From positions 3,158,001-3,222,000 of the forward strand of contig NZ_CP082839.1 of assembly GCF_019930585.1 (NCBI RefSeq): a stretch of 64,000 nucleotides of DNA. The letters run 5' to 3'. The notes below the pieces were generated by a model that saw only the letters and a list, made by a program, of their open reading frames with translations, did not search any database and was not told the DNA's origin. This DNA is from Sphingomonas nostoxanthinifaciens (lineage in GTDB: Bacteria > Pseudomonadota > Alphaproteobacteria > Sphingomonadales > Sphingomonadaceae). Numbering within the stretch: position 1 is the first letter of the stretch; every line of letters starts with the position of its first letter. Both the position numbers and the translations under genes were made by a program. This document shows positions 41,985-50,585 of the stretch, piece after piece.

Positions 41985-42419
41985 ATGTCCGGACACGGCG
42001 GGACTAACGATGTGGTCCCCACGATCTCGATGCCACCCATGGCGCCGGTATCGATCCCCATCACCTATATGCCGCCTCACGGCGCGGCAGCCTTGGCAAT
42101 TGCGGGTGCGGCGGGCTCGCCCGTCGTGGGCGGCAATGCAGCGCTGACGCCCGTCATCTCGGGCGGCACGGGGCCTTACGCTCTAACCAAGCAGTCCGGC
42201 GCTCTGCCCGGCGGTCGCTCAATCGCAGGCCTGTCGGTAACCGGCACCTACACTGCCGCGGGCACCTTCAACTACGTCCTCCGCGTCACCGACAGCAAGG
42301 GCGCCACCGCGGATCTCGCTGTCACCGAAGTCGTGACCGCCGCCGGCACGACGCCCGGCACCGTCGATTTCTCCGACCCGTCCGGCACCGGCCTCGGCCT
42401 CGCCGGCGGCATCATCTGA
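41985..42419 (+). CDS. Tail protein with putative Ig-like domain
   Basis: A 144-residue protein. The N-terminus is Pro/Gly-rich. Residues about 55-115 (GGTGPYALTKQSGALPGG, then TAAGTFNYVLRVTDSKGATA) match a putative immunoglobulin-like (He_PIG) domain as found in phage surface proteins. It likely decorates the tail. Confidence 0.65.
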   Translation: MSGHGGTNDVVPTISMPPMAPVSIPITYMPPHGAAALAIAGAAGSPVVGGNAALTPVISGGTGPYALTKQSGALPGGRSIAGLSVTGTYTAAGTFNYVLRVTDSKGATADLAVTEVVTAAGTTPGTVDFSDPSGTGLGLAGGII

Positions 42420-42445
42420 CCACCACCCACAAGGGAGACACCACC

Positions 42446-43018
42446 ATGAAGATGCTCTTTCGCGTCGCGGCGCTCGCCGCGGCGGTCCTCGTCGCGTCCG
42501 CTCCGGCCCTGGCCGACATTCAGGTCAAGGACGCCACCGGCGCCACGATCGCAACCTGCTCGACCGCGGTCTCGTCGACTCAGGTGCCCTGCCACCAGGT
42601 CAAGAACGCTGCTGGCACGACCATCAACCCGGCGACCTCCGACAAGCAGCCGGCGCTGGGCACGGCAGGCGCGCCGTCGGCCGACGTCATCACCGTTCAG
42701 GGAGCGCCCGGCGGTCAGCCGCAGCCGGTCGACACGGTGATCAGGTCCACCGCGACCGACCGCGGGGCCAGCGTCACGACGGCAGGGACGGCACAGCAGC
42801 TGATGGCGGTCAACACCGCGCGGCGCGGCTTCAACATCCAGAACCAGTCGTCGGGCGCCTGCTACATCAGCGGCACCGGAACGGCGACGCAGGACTATCA
42901 CAGCCTCCTGATCGCCGCCGGCAGCTTCTACGAGTCGAAGGATAGCCACGTCGGCACCGGCGCGATCTCGATCATCTGCGCCGTCGCCTCTGCGTCCGTC
43001 TATTCTCGCGAGTGGTGA
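42446..43018 (+). CDS. Phage surface-type protein with signal-like N-terminus
   Basis: A 190-residue protein with a signal-peptide-like start (LFRVAALAAAVLVASAPALA). The middle is Gln/Gly/Thr-rich and there is a beta-rich C-terminal part (RRGFNIQNQSSGACYISGTG) seen in phage proteins next to tail fibres. Whether the N-terminus is a real export signal is uncertain. Confidence 0.55.
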   Translation: MKMLFRVAALAAAVLVASAPALADIQVKDATGATIATCSTAVSSTQVPCHQVKNAAGTTINPATSDKQPALGTAGAPSADVITVQGAPGGQPQPVDTVIRSTATDRGASVTTAGTAQQLMAVNTARRGFNIQNQSSGACYISGTGTATQDYHSLLIAAGSFYESKDSHVGTGAISIICAVASASVYSREW

Positions 43019-43063
43019 CCGACCGCTCCTGACTGCCCGTCAATCCCAACCCATGCTCGGCGG

Positions 43064-44782
43064 GTGAACCGCCGGGCCCTCCTTCTCCTGCCGTTTGGAG
43101 TGCTCGCGATGCCGATGTTTCCTGATATCTTTGGCGATATCCGCCGACGCTTCCGGGGAGGCGGATCAGCTGTCGATGCGGTGCGCGCGGCGACCTTCTC
43201 CAAGGTCTTGGCGCTCACCGCGCTCGAGCAGGCCACCAGCCGCCAGGACGCGGCCGCCTTGGCGCTGGTGCCCGGCGCCGCGACGGGTGCGGCCACGCTG
43301 ACCAACCTCTACACGCAGCAGAGCAATCCGGGCGTATTCGAGGCCTTCGGTGGCGCGCCGTTGGTGACCAGCGACCCGCGCCTGTGGGTGATCGTCCAGA
43401 TGGACGACGCCCCGAACACCGGCGGCGGCATGAACGCCTTCATGCCCGGCGGCAAATACTATTGGCAGTTCAGCACCGAGTGGCGCACACGCGTCGTCAA
43501 CACCCGCTATATCGAGATCGCCACCAAGGACACGCCGGCCGCCGGCCTGCGCCTCTGGGTCAACGGCCAGCTCGCGATCGCCGGCAAGCAGCCTTTCGGT
43601 AACGCCGCAGGTGCGGGCGACCTCAGCTATACCAAGTTCGATCTCGGCGCGGTGGGCAACTACGACATCGTGCTCGAGTGCAATGGGGCCATCCGGTTCT
43701 ACGGCATTGGCGTCGATGCTGGCGGCTCCTGCGTCAAGCAGACCCGCGCCAGCACGGGCACCATCCTGTGCCTCGGCGACAGCTACACTTCGGGCGCCTC
43801 GTACAACGCCGTCCGCGGCCAGGACCTGATGCGCACGCTCGGTCGCTATCTCGGCTTCCACAACGTCGTCACGGCCGGTCTGTCCGGGTCGTCGATGGTA
43901 ACCACGACCGGCACGGCGCAGTGGTCGCTGACCGCCTCGGCAGGGTCCATCTACACCAACTTCATCACGCCGATCATCAAACCGGCCATCGACCCCGACG
44001 TGATCGTCATATCGCTCGGCTACAACGACAACGGCTCCGTCAGCCCAACCGTCGCTGCGCTCTATGCGCTATGGCAACAGGTGCGTGCCGATTTCCCGCG
44101 ATCGCTGATCGTGTGCATGGGCATGTGGGGCGGCGTGATCCAGGCGCGCACGACGCTCCAGAACCGCGAGGAGCAGATCCGTGCGCAGTTCAATACCTGG
44201 GCCGATCCGTTCTCCATCTTCGTCCGTCTGCAGTTTGCGACCGGCGGGGCGGCGCAGAGCGCCGTGCAGTTCGGCCAAGGCTACACCGGCACACCGTCCT
44301 ACGACGGCATCAACGACCTTATCCTGAACGGCGACCGCAATCACCTCAACGATGGTTACGCCAACCAGGACGGCCAGTGGTACATGGCCACCAAGATCCG
44401 CGACGCGATCCTTACCGAGCTCAACGCCATGGGCGCGACGTACAATCCGGCGGCCTCCAAGGCAGCCTATTGGCCGCTTTCGCTCAAGCTCGCAGGCGGA
44501 CAGAGCGCCACTGCCACCGTCGGCTCACCATTCCTGTGCTCGCTGATGTCGACGGGCGGTGGGTTCGCTGGCTCCCTGCCGGGTGCGCCGACCGCGCTCC
44601 CCGCCAAGGTTCATAGCATTGTCGCCGGCGGCACGATCCCGCCGGGCCTGACGTTGAATGCAACGCAGGCAATGCTGACGGGCACACCGACTACCGCAGG
44701 CACCTACAATTTCACCGTCCACTGCGTGGATAGCATCTCAGGCGGCACGGTGGACCTGCCCTGCACGATCACGGTGAGCTGA
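43064..44782 (+). CDS. SGNH-hydrolase tail protein (esterase/deacetylase type)
   Basis: A 572-residue protein from GTG 43064. Block I is ILCLGDSYTSG (Gly238-Asp239-Ser240), block III GYND (319-322) and block V DRNH (424-427), so the catalytic Ser, Asp and His are all present. A beta-rich carbohydrate-binding-like part precedes the hydrolase, and a He_PIG Ig-like domain (IPPGLTLNATQAMLTGTPTT) ends the protein. It probably removes acetyl groups from host surface glycans during adsorption. Confidence 0.82.
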   Translation: MNRRALLLLPFGVLAMPMFPDIFGDIRRRFRGGGSAVDAVRAATFSKVLALTALEQATSRQDAAALALVPGAATGAATLTNLYTQQSNPGVFEAFGGAPLVTSDPRLWVIVQMDDAPNTGGGMNAFMPGGKYYWQFSTEWRTRVVNTRYIEIATKDTPAAGLRLWVNGQLAIAGKQPFGNAAGAGDLSYTKFDLGAVGNYDIVLECNGAIRFYGIGVDAGGSCVKQTRASTGTILCLGDSYTSGASYNAVRGQDLMRTLGRYLGFHNVVTAGLSGSSMVTTTGTAQWSLTASAGSIYTNFITPIIKPAIDPDVIVISLGYNDNGSVSPTVAALYALWQQVRADFPRSLIVCMGMWGGVIQARTTLQNREEQIRAQFNTWADPFSIFVRLQFATGGAAQSAVQFGQGYTGTPSYDGINDLILNGDRNHLNDGYANQDGQWYMATKIRDAILTELNAMGATYNPAASKAAYWPLSLKLAGGQSATATVGSPFLCSLMSTGGGFAGSLPGAPTALPAKVHSIVAGGTIPPGLTLNATQAMLTGTPTTAGTYNFTVHCVDSISGGTVDLPCTITVS

Positions 44783-45126
44783 CGAAATGGAGCGCGACGG
44801 TCCAGTATCGCCGCGCTCCACCGTCTGCCCCAGCGAATCGCGGGTGGTGTCCGTTTAGCACTGCCGACCCCCTGCAATCATTTCAGATTGTGAATGGAAC
44901 GCAGTGGCCTCGTTCTTCTGCGCCATTCTCGATCGTCGTGAGCTGATCCGGATCACATACGACGAAATGGAGCACGCCGCCGGGGGTGGAGCGGAACCAG
45001 CGACGTGCTCAGTTGCGCGACCGTCGCGGAGACTGGTCGGATCGAGGTCTAAGCCGCCTCGGTTACCTAAAAGTTAATGTCGCGACGAAGTGGAGCGCGC
45101 TGCAGGTCGATCTGCGGCGCGCTCCA
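44781..45126. repeat. Three copies of a hairpin-forming repeat
   Basis: GACGAARTGGAGCRCG occurs at 44781, 44961 and 45084. Copy 1 pairs TGGAGCGCG with CGCGCTCCA (44788-44796, 44812-44820). Copy 3 pairs TGGAGCGCGC with GCGCGCTCCA (45091-45100, 45117-45126). Copy 2 is degenerate. The region 44783-45214 holds no convincing gene. Confidence 0.65.
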
Positions 45127-45214
45127 CCCCGCTCTTTATTGCCAGCGAACGGGTGCCGGCATCCCTTTAACGACCTCGCTCGCCGCGCCTTTAGCCGGCT
45201 GGGAGAACACCACG

Positions 45215-45256
45215 ATGATGATCGAACCATCTGCTGGCAGGCAGTCGGGAGAGTGA
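45215..45256 (+). CDS. 13-codon leader peptide
   Basis: ATG 45215 with GGGAG ten bases upstream encodes 13 residues, and its TGA overlaps the GTG of the next gene (GTGA). It looks like a translational-coupling leader for the lysis-region membrane protein. Confidence 0.4.
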   Translation: MMIEPSAGRQSGE

Positions 45257-45645
45257 GCGCGCCTGCATGGATTGAGGCAACCCGCATCGGTTTGCGTCTC
45301 GCGCTATTCCTTCTCGCCAGCATGGTCGTGCTGAGCTGGGGCGCCCAAGGGCGCTCCACCACCATCTTGGATCGCTATCGCAGCCTCACGACCGCGGTCA
45401 TGGCGATCGGGATCTGGCTGTTCGGTCCGGCCTTCCTGCCGGGCCTGCTCGGCACGCCGTGGCCGCCGCTCATCGGTGACGGCATCGAGATCATGGCAAT
45501 CGCGACCATGTGCGCCGCGCTCATCCTGCTGCTCGGCACACGCGCGCTCAAACGTGAGATCGGCCTCGCCCGCGTGCATCGCGGCATGGCAGTCAACGCA
45601 GCGATCGTCATGGCGCTGGTCGCTGCGGCATGGGTGTTCCGTTGA
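45253..45645 (+). CDS. Multi-pass membrane protein of the lysis region
   Basis: A 130-residue protein from GTG 45253 with four hydrophobic segments (GLRLALFLLASMVVLSWG, AVMAIGIWLFGPAFLPGLLG, IMAIATMCAALILLLG, NAAIVMALVAAAWVF). It lies between tail and endolysin genes. It could be a holin or a membrane helper, but no family is clear. Confidence 0.55.
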   Translation: MSAPAWIEATRIGLRLALFLLASMVVLSWGAQGRSTTILDRYRSLTTAVMAIGIWLFGPAFLPGLLGTPWPPLIGDGIEIMAIATMCAALILLLGTRALKREIGLARVHRGMAVNAAIVMALVAAAWVFR

Positions 45646-46142
45646 CCTGGCAGGCGGACGCTGCGGGCCGCTATGGGGCGATCGGCGCGGGGCTGATGAT
45701 CGGCACGGCGGCTCGCTATGGCCTCGCGCTCGGCGAAGGGCGGCGGCTCAGCTGGCGCGCGATGCTGGGCGACGCTCTGCTGCTCGGGCTGGTCGGCCTG
45801 TTCGCGGTCATCATCTCCGACAAGTTCGACCTGCACGGCGACGTGCGCGCGTTCTGCTCGGCGCTCGCGGCAGTCTCATCCGACCGCCTGATCAAGCTTT
45901 TGCGCTCGCGGTTCATGAGAGCGGCTGAGGCGCAGCTGGATCAGTTCACGCGCGCTTCCATCGCGGGCGACGTCGTCAAGGTGCCGGCCGGCAGCGGCGC
46001 ACCCGACAACGTTCGCATCGACGTCATCCGTGACGAGAACCCGATCGGCTCGGCGCTTCGCTCACAGTATCGGCGCCCGGCTCAATCGCGGCCTCCGGAA
46101 GATCAGATCGAGCTGCTGCGGAAGCTCGATCAGCAAGAATGA
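45630..46142 (+). CDS. Holin-like protein
   Basis: A 170-residue protein with two or three membrane segments (GAIGAGLMIGTAARYGLALG, DALLLGLVGLFAVIIS) and a charged C-terminal tail of about 90 residues. The 5' end overlaps the upstream membrane gene by 16 bp. The topology and place match LydA-type holins. Confidence 0.55.
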   Translation: MGVPLTWQADAAGRYGAIGAGLMIGTAARYGLALGEGRRLSWRAMLGDALLLGLVGLFAVIISDKFDLHGDVRAFCSALAAVSSDRLIKLLRSRFMRAAEAQLDQFTRASIAGDVVKVPAGSGAPDNVRIDVIRDENPIGSALRSQYRRPAQSRPPEDQIELLRKLDQQE

Positions 46143-46151
46143 ACGTCGCGA

Positions 46152-46181
46152 CCCGCCGGCCTCTTCGGGATGACCGGCGGG
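46152..46181 (+). terminator. Hairpin after holin-like gene
   Basis: CCCGCCGG and CCGGCGGG form an 8-bp stem with a 14-base loop shortly after the stop codon at 46142. There is no T-tract, so it is a possible attenuator rather than a full terminator. Confidence 0.4.
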
Positions 46182-46265
46182 ACACTTCTCGCCGCTTAAA
46201 GGGACGCGAACGAGCGCAGTCTTTCTAAGCGCGGAGACCTGACCGGGAAATTAAGGAGTTTCCGC

Positions 46266-46487
46266 ATGATCGACTGGAAGGCCGCCAGGCGATCATGCGA
46301 GCCGAACATCGAGGAGAAGATGGGGCGCCGGCAACCTCCGCCGCTGCGTCTGACAGCGCCCCGCCGGCCGGATGGGGGGCGGCCGGCGGAGCACTTCCCG
46401 CTGCACAGGGGAGCACTAACGGGTCGTCACATGATACCCGCCCTGCACGAAGTGGCAATACAAAGGATTGCAAAAAGGTTGGTCTAA
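46266..46487 (+). pseudogene. Fragment beginning like the endolysin gene
   Basis: A 73-residue frame whose first codons (MIDWKA) and ribosome-binding region copy those of the endolysin at 46782, then diverge into Pro/Arg-rich sequence. A neighbouring frame from 46295 looks more protein-like (Ala/Ser/Gly linker), so a frameshift is possible. I read it as a remnant of a duplicated endolysin start. Confidence 0.35.
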
Positions 46488-46781
46488 CTGTCAGCCAATC
46501 AAGGCCGCAGCCGTGCTCAATCTGACTATTGGCCGCTAGATTTGCAGATCACCGTACGCAGACGCCCCGCCGTAATACCCTCCCCCCTAAGGCAAGCGGC
46601 GGGGCGTCGCAACAGCCAGTAAACTCTAGCTGCCGGATATTCCGGGTAGCACACATAGATTAATTTCGAAAACGCCCCGCTGACCTTGGGGGGTGAGGCC
46701 AGCCGGGACGCCGGGGTCGAGCATTGAGGCGTAAAGCTCGGCCCGCGCCTATCAACGTCCCCCGATAACTTGGAGTTCCGG
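46488..46781. other. Non-coding region before endolysin with strong hairpin
   Basis: No gene is visible. GACGCCCCGCCG (46561-46572) pairs perfectly with CGGCGGGGCGTC (46597-46608) around a 24-base loop. A second GC-rich element at about 46674-46728 begins with the same ACGCCCCGC. These could be regulatory RNA structures controlling lysis timing. Confidence 0.4.
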
Positions 46782-47504
46782 ATGATCGACTGGAAGGGCA
46801 TCGCCCAGCCAGCGCTGACGCGCGCCGGCTACTATGCGGGCGCGATCGACGGCGACGATGGCCCGAAGACCTATACGGCGCTGTTCGCCTATGCCGCCCA
46901 GCGCCCGGCCGACGTCGCCATCGCCGCGATCGGCGCGGCGGCGGCGAAGTGGATCAAGGGCGATGCGATCGCACAGACGCCGGCGCGGCTCGCCGAGTTC
47001 GTGGCGCAGACCTGCAACGAGACGGGCGCCCTCACGAGGTTCGAGGAGGATCTGCGCTACTCGGCGGCAACCATGCTGGCGCAGTGGCCGACGCACTTTA
47101 CCGCTGCGCAGGCGGCAGCCTGCGTGGGGCGGCCCGTCGAGATCGCCTGTCGGGCCTACGGCGGCCGAATGGGCAACGCCGCGCCGCCGGCGAAGGACGG
47201 GTGGCTCTATCGCGGCCGGGGCATGCTCCAGCTGACGGGCAAGGCCGCCTATGCGCGGTTTGGCCAGATGGTCGGGCTCGACCTGGTCGGCAATCCCGAT
47301 CTGGCCGCCGATCCGGCCGACAGCCTCGTCATCGCCCGCGAGTTCTGGCGCGCCGCCGGCGTCAACGACGCGGTCGACGCCGGCGACTTCACCAAGGCGC
47401 GCCAGCTCACCAACGGGGGATCGATCGGCCTCGCCAACGTCGCCGCGATCCGCGCGCGCCTTCAGGCCGTCATGGTCGACCAGCGTCCGCATCCGCGAGG
47501 TTAA
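46782..47504 (+). CDS. GH19-type endolysin
   Basis: 240 residues from ATG 46782 with a GGAG site. The catalytic Glu is in FVAQTCNETGALTRFEEDLR, with a second Glu shortly after. YRGRGMLQLTGKAAYARFG and AREFWRAAGVNDA are hallmarks of the glycoside hydrolase 19 lysozyme-like family used by phages to cut peptidoglycan. The N-terminal part (QPALTRAGYYAGAIDGDDGP) resembles a short peptidoglycan-binding repeat. Confidence 0.88.
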   Translation: MIDWKGIAQPALTRAGYYAGAIDGDDGPKTYTALFAYAAQRPADVAIAAIGAAAAKWIKGDAIAQTPARLAEFVAQTCNETGALTRFEEDLRYSAATMLAQWPTHFTAAQAAACVGRPVEIACRAYGGRMGNAAPPAKDGWLYRGRGMLQLTGKAAYARFGQMVGLDLVGNPDLAADPADSLVIAREFWRAAGVNDAVDAGDFTKARQLTNGGSIGLANVAAIRARLQAVMVDQRPHPRG

Positions 47505-47505
47505 G

Positions 47506-47670
47506 TCATTCAAACCGGCCGATTTGTTGGCGAGCGGAAGAAAGTGTTAAAACCAACTTCCAGTCGCACCTTGCCGTTGCAATGCTGATGTCATCCGAGA
47601 GATGCGCCATCGCTCGTGCACCAAAATCCCGCACATAGGTCTCGGCAATATTCAGCTTCCGCTTGGGCAT
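47506..47670 (-). CDS. Small minus-strand protein, unknown
   Basis: 54 residues with a GGAG site nine bases before the ATG. It is a basic start followed by a helix (LNIAETYVRDFGARAMAHLS). It lies antisense between endolysin and a holin-like gene. No family. Confidence 0.4.
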   Translation of the reverse strand: MPKRKLNIAETYVRDFGARAMAHLSDDISIATARCDWKLVLTLSSARQQIGRFE

Positions 47671-47756
47671 CTGCGAGTCTCCGGATCCCTTAGTACGCTA
47701 CTTTGACAACTGTGCTCCTCACCAATCGTACCAAATTGTTAATTGAGGAAATATTT

Positions 47757-48077
47757 ATGCCCGATCTTTCCGCGCCGGCCGCCACGGCCGTGCACGCTCT
47801 GCTGGCATCATTCGTCCGTCACGCCCTGGTGGCCGCCGGCTCCGCGCTGGTGACGCGCGGGATCGTCGACCAGGGCGCGGTCGACGGCTTCGTCGCCACC
47901 ATGGTCGAGACGATCGTCGGCACGCTCATGGTCGCCGGCGCCACCGGCTGGGCGCAGGCGCGCGCCTTCCTCTCGCATACCCGCTGGGCGGCCGCATGGG
48001 CGGCGCTCAACGCCGAGCCCGCATCTCTTCCCGACGCTGTCGCCGGTCAGGCCGGCAGCGCTGGTCCCGTCGCCTGA
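47757..48077 (+). CDS. Pam3-gp28-like putative holin
   Basis: A 106-residue protein with an N-terminal helix (ALLASFVRHALVAAGSALVT), a second hydrophobic segment (ETIVGTLMVAGATGWAQA), then W-rich and Ala/Pro-rich parts. Small proteins of this shape after endolysin are annotated as Pam3-gp28-type holins. It would release or activate the endolysin. Confidence 0.6.
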   Translation: MPDLSAPAATAVHALLASFVRHALVAAGSALVTRGIVDQGAVDGFVATMVETIVGTLMVAGATGWAQARAFLSHTRWAAAWAALNAEPASLPDAVAGQAGSAGPVA

Positions 48078-48096
48078 CCTTCAATCGGAGAACACC

Positions 48097-48465
48097 ATGT
48101 CCAAGCTTTTCGTCGGCTTCCTCAGCTCCGCGCAGCTGACCGCGCTCCACGCCGCCGGCCACGCGGTCGAGCAGTTCGCCCTGTCCGAGACGCAGAAGGT
48201 CGTCGCCACCCTCAAGACGACCTCGATCGGCGCGACCGTCACCGCCGACATCACGGCGCTGAAGGACTCGACGCTGACCGGCGCGGAGAAGTTCGAGCAG
48301 GTGGTGGCGAACACCGCGCCGCTCGTCCTGTCCTATGTCACAGGTGGCGGGCTCGCCTCCCTGGCCTCGGACGCGGCCGACGTCGCGCGCGAGCTGGTGC
48401 AGTCGCTCTACAATGACGTGGCGTCGGCGCTGAAGCCTGCCGCTGCGCCGGCGGCTACCGCATGA
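48097..48465 (+). CDS. Small helical protein, last late gene
   Basis: A 122-residue Ala/Leu-rich protein (LHAAGHAVEQFALSETQ, ITALKDSTLTGAEKFEQVV). It lies 19 bp after the holin-like gene. It may be another lysis accessory protein. The strong hairpin at 48473-48500 follows. Confidence 0.5.
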   Translation: MSKLFVGFLSSAQLTALHAAGHAVEQFALSETQKVVATLKTTSIGATVTADITALKDSTLTGAEKFEQVVANTAPLVLSYVTGGGLASLASDAADVARELVQSLYNDVASALKPAAAPAATA

Positions 48466-48722
48466 TCCGAGCGGCGGAGGAGCGTTAGCGTTCCTCCGCC
48501 GGTTTCGGTAGGATTCGGATCGGCAGCCAGCGGCATGTGTTTCGCTAGCTCTTCTTTCAAGCATGCAAACTCAAGCTTCATCCGTTCAAGGGCTAAGCCG
48601 AGTTCGTGGAGCCCAAGAGTATAACTATTTACATCGGGCCTGATCCTGACGACATTTAGATCTAAGGTATGCATGTATGGCTCCTCAAGCATTCTGAGAG
48701 ATTTCTGCGCTTTTGATCTCAT
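48408..48722 (-). CDS. Hypothetical minus-strand protein
   Basis: A 104-residue frame with a helical core (LGLHELGLALERMKLEFACL). Its 3' part runs through the hairpin at 48473-48500 and into the opposite gene, so the true end is uncertain. It starts the leftward cargo arm. Confidence 0.4.
   Translation of the reverse strand: MRSKAQKSLRMLEEPYMHTLDLNVVRIRPDVNSYTLGLHELGLALERMKLEFACLKEELAKHMPLAADPNPTETGGGTLTLLRRSDHAVAAGAAAGFSADATSL
48473..48500. terminator. Terminator-like hairpin at end of late operon
   Basis: GGCGGAGGA, a ten-base loop and TCCTCCGCC: a perfect 9-bp stem just after the last rightward gene. It lies between converging transcripts, so it may serve both. Confidence 0.65.
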
Positions 48723-48737
48723 TGAGGTGCACGGGTG

Positions 48738-50585
48738 TTAGAAGGCCGACCAATCGTCATCGGTTTTAGGATTAGCGCTGCCAACGCTCCGGAGTGCCGG
48801 CTTGGCGAGCTGACGCGCACCTGAAGAAGCTCGATGCTGCAGCTCGTGGACGGGAGAGGCGTGAGCGTCACGCTGCTGACCTGTTTTGAAGCGTGCAATC
48901 TGCCGATTGAGGCCGTCGGCCTCTGTCGCAAGGCTGCGTGCCGCCGCGGTCGCTTCTTCAACCATCGCGGCATTCTGTTGGGTAACCCCATCCATTTCGG
49001 CCACCGCTGTGTTCACCTGATGCAGGCCAGCAGCTTGCTGTTCGGTCACTGCGGCAATCTCGGATACCAGCGTCTTGACCGTTCCGACTTGGCCGATGAT
49101 GCGTGTAAGCGCCTGGCCGGTCTCGTTGACGAGTTGCACGCCCGCTGCCACCTGGTGGGAAGATGCGCTGATACGCAACTTAACGTCCTTGGCGGCCTCA
49201 GCCGACCGCTGAGCTAGAGCGCGGACTTCCGACGCCACGACGGCAAAGCCTCTACCCGCATCTCCTGCGCGCGCTGCTTCGACACCGGCGTTGAGCGCAA
49301 GAAGGTTCGTTTGGAAGGCAATCCCATCGATCACAGAGATGATCTCCGAAATCTCGTTAGAGGTACGCTCGATCCCGCCCATTGCCTGCACCGCCTGGCG
49401 GACGACGTCGCCGGAATGCTCGGCGTCGGTATGCACGCGAAGAACAGCTTCGTTGGCGCTACTTGCGCGCTCGGCGGTGGTTCTTACCGTCTCGGTGATT
49501 TCGTGCATGGCAGCGGCGGTCTCTTCCAGGCTCGCCGCCTGTTGTTCCGTCCGATGCGATAAATCGTCCGAGGCTTGGCGGATCTCACCCGCACCACCGT
49601 TTATGCCGGTCGCTGCCTGAGCAACCTGTCCCAGTGTCGATTGCAGTGCTGCAGCAGCGGCGTTGAAGTCGGTCTTAAGCTTGGCGAAGGGGCCGGTCAG
49701 ATCGGCCTCCACGCGCGAGACAAGGTCGCCACTGGCGAGCTTCGAGAGGGCCTCTCCAACGCTGTCCACGATCAGCGCCGTTTGCTCCTCTTTGGCGCGT
49801 TCAGCTGCCGCTAGCTGGTCGCGGAGCCCCTTCATGGCAGCGGCAAGCGCGCCGACCTCATCCGCGCGATCGTCCACGGGGACGGCGACGTGCATGTTGC
49901 CCTTCCCCAGCTCTGTCAGCGCTTGAGTCACAGCACCGACCGGCTTGGCAATCTGCTTCACCAGCACGACGAGCACTACGGCGAGGCACCCGAACATGCC
50001 AACAACGGCGACGATCGATAGGATGCGCGCATGATCGTAGCCTGCGTCGCCTTCATCGGCGGCGGCCGTTGCAAGACCGCCTTCAAATGTTGCGAGCTGT
50101 CCGATCGAGTTCGACAGCGCGTCGAACAGTCGCTGCGATTGACCCCGCATCAGAGCGGTAGCTTCCGCATTTTTGTTTTGCCGCGAGAGTGCCAACAGTA
50201 CCTTATTTTCTGCGCTGTAAGCCAGCCAGCGCTCGTGAAATTCGTTTAGGAGTTGTCGCGCGCGGGGAAGGCGCAAGTTACCATTGAGTACATCATAGCC
50301 TTGATCGACAATCCCACGCTGCTCGTTCATCTTGGCTTCCGCGGCGTCCATCCCCGCGCCGTCCACCGAGAGAATGTGCTGAGCTTCGGCGATGCGGAAG
50401 TCCGACGTCGCTGTATCGATCTGCTGCGAAAGCACTGTTTTGGGCAGACGGTCCCGGACGGCCTTGCTCATTAAGGTATCGATCGAGCCTAACTGGCTGA
50501 TCGAGAACAAGGTGAGTGCCAACAGGCCAATGCCCACCACTCCGAACGAGACCAGAAGCTTATTTACGATGCGCATGTTTCGCAT
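48738..50585 (-). CDS. Prophage-borne methyl-accepting chemotaxis protein
   Basis: 615 residues from ATG 50585. There is an N-terminal membrane helix (LLVSFGVVGIGLLALTLFSI), a four-helix periplasmic sensor (4HB_MCP type, residues about 35-190) and a second membrane helix (ILSIVAVVGMFGCLAVVLVV). Then come a HAMP domain and the MCP signalling domain with IISVIDGIAFQTNLLALNAG and VEAARAGDAGRGFAVVASEV at the hairpin tip. The C-terminal DDDWSAF resembles the CheR/CheB tether of alphaproteobacterial receptors. It is cargo: nothing in the phage cycle requires it. Confidence 0.92.
   Translation of the reverse strand: MRNMRIVNKLLVSFGVVGIGLLALTLFSISQLGSIDTLMSKAVRDRLPKTVLSQQIDTATSDFRIAEAQHILSVDGAGMDAAEAKMNEQRGIVDQGYDVLNGNLRLPRARQLLNEFHERWLAYSAENKVLLALSRQNKNAEATALMRGQSQRLFDALSNSIGQLATFEGGLATAAADEGDAGYDHARILSIVAVVGMFGCLAVVLVVLVKQIAKPVGAVTQALTELGKGNMHVAVPVDDRADEVGALAAAMKGLRDQLAAAERAKEEQTALIVDSVGEALSKLASGDLVSRVEADLTGPFAKLKTDFNAAAAALQSTLGQVAQAATGINGGAGEIRQASDDLSHRTEQQAASLEETAAAMHEITETVRTTAERASSANEAVLRVHTDAEHSGDVVRQAVQAMGGIERTSNEISEIISVIDGIAFQTNLLALNAGVEAARAGDAGRGFAVVASEVRALAQRSAEAAKDVKLRISASSHQVAAGVQLVNETGQALTRIIGQVGTVKTLVSEIAAVTEQQAAGLHQVNTAVAEMDGVTQQNAAMVEEATAAARSLATEADGLNRQIARFKTGQQRDAHASPVHELQHRASSGARQLAKPALRSVGSANPKTDDDWSAF

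Noticed and set aside
44986..45252. Long N-terminal extension of the lysis-region membrane protein
   Set aside because: The upstream part runs through the hairpin repeats and is not protein-like; the GTG at 45253 coupled to the leader fits better.
46526..46801. Minus-strand frame over the region before endolysin
   Set aside because: Pro/Ser/Arg-rich, no ribosome-binding site, covers hairpins; more likely non-coding.
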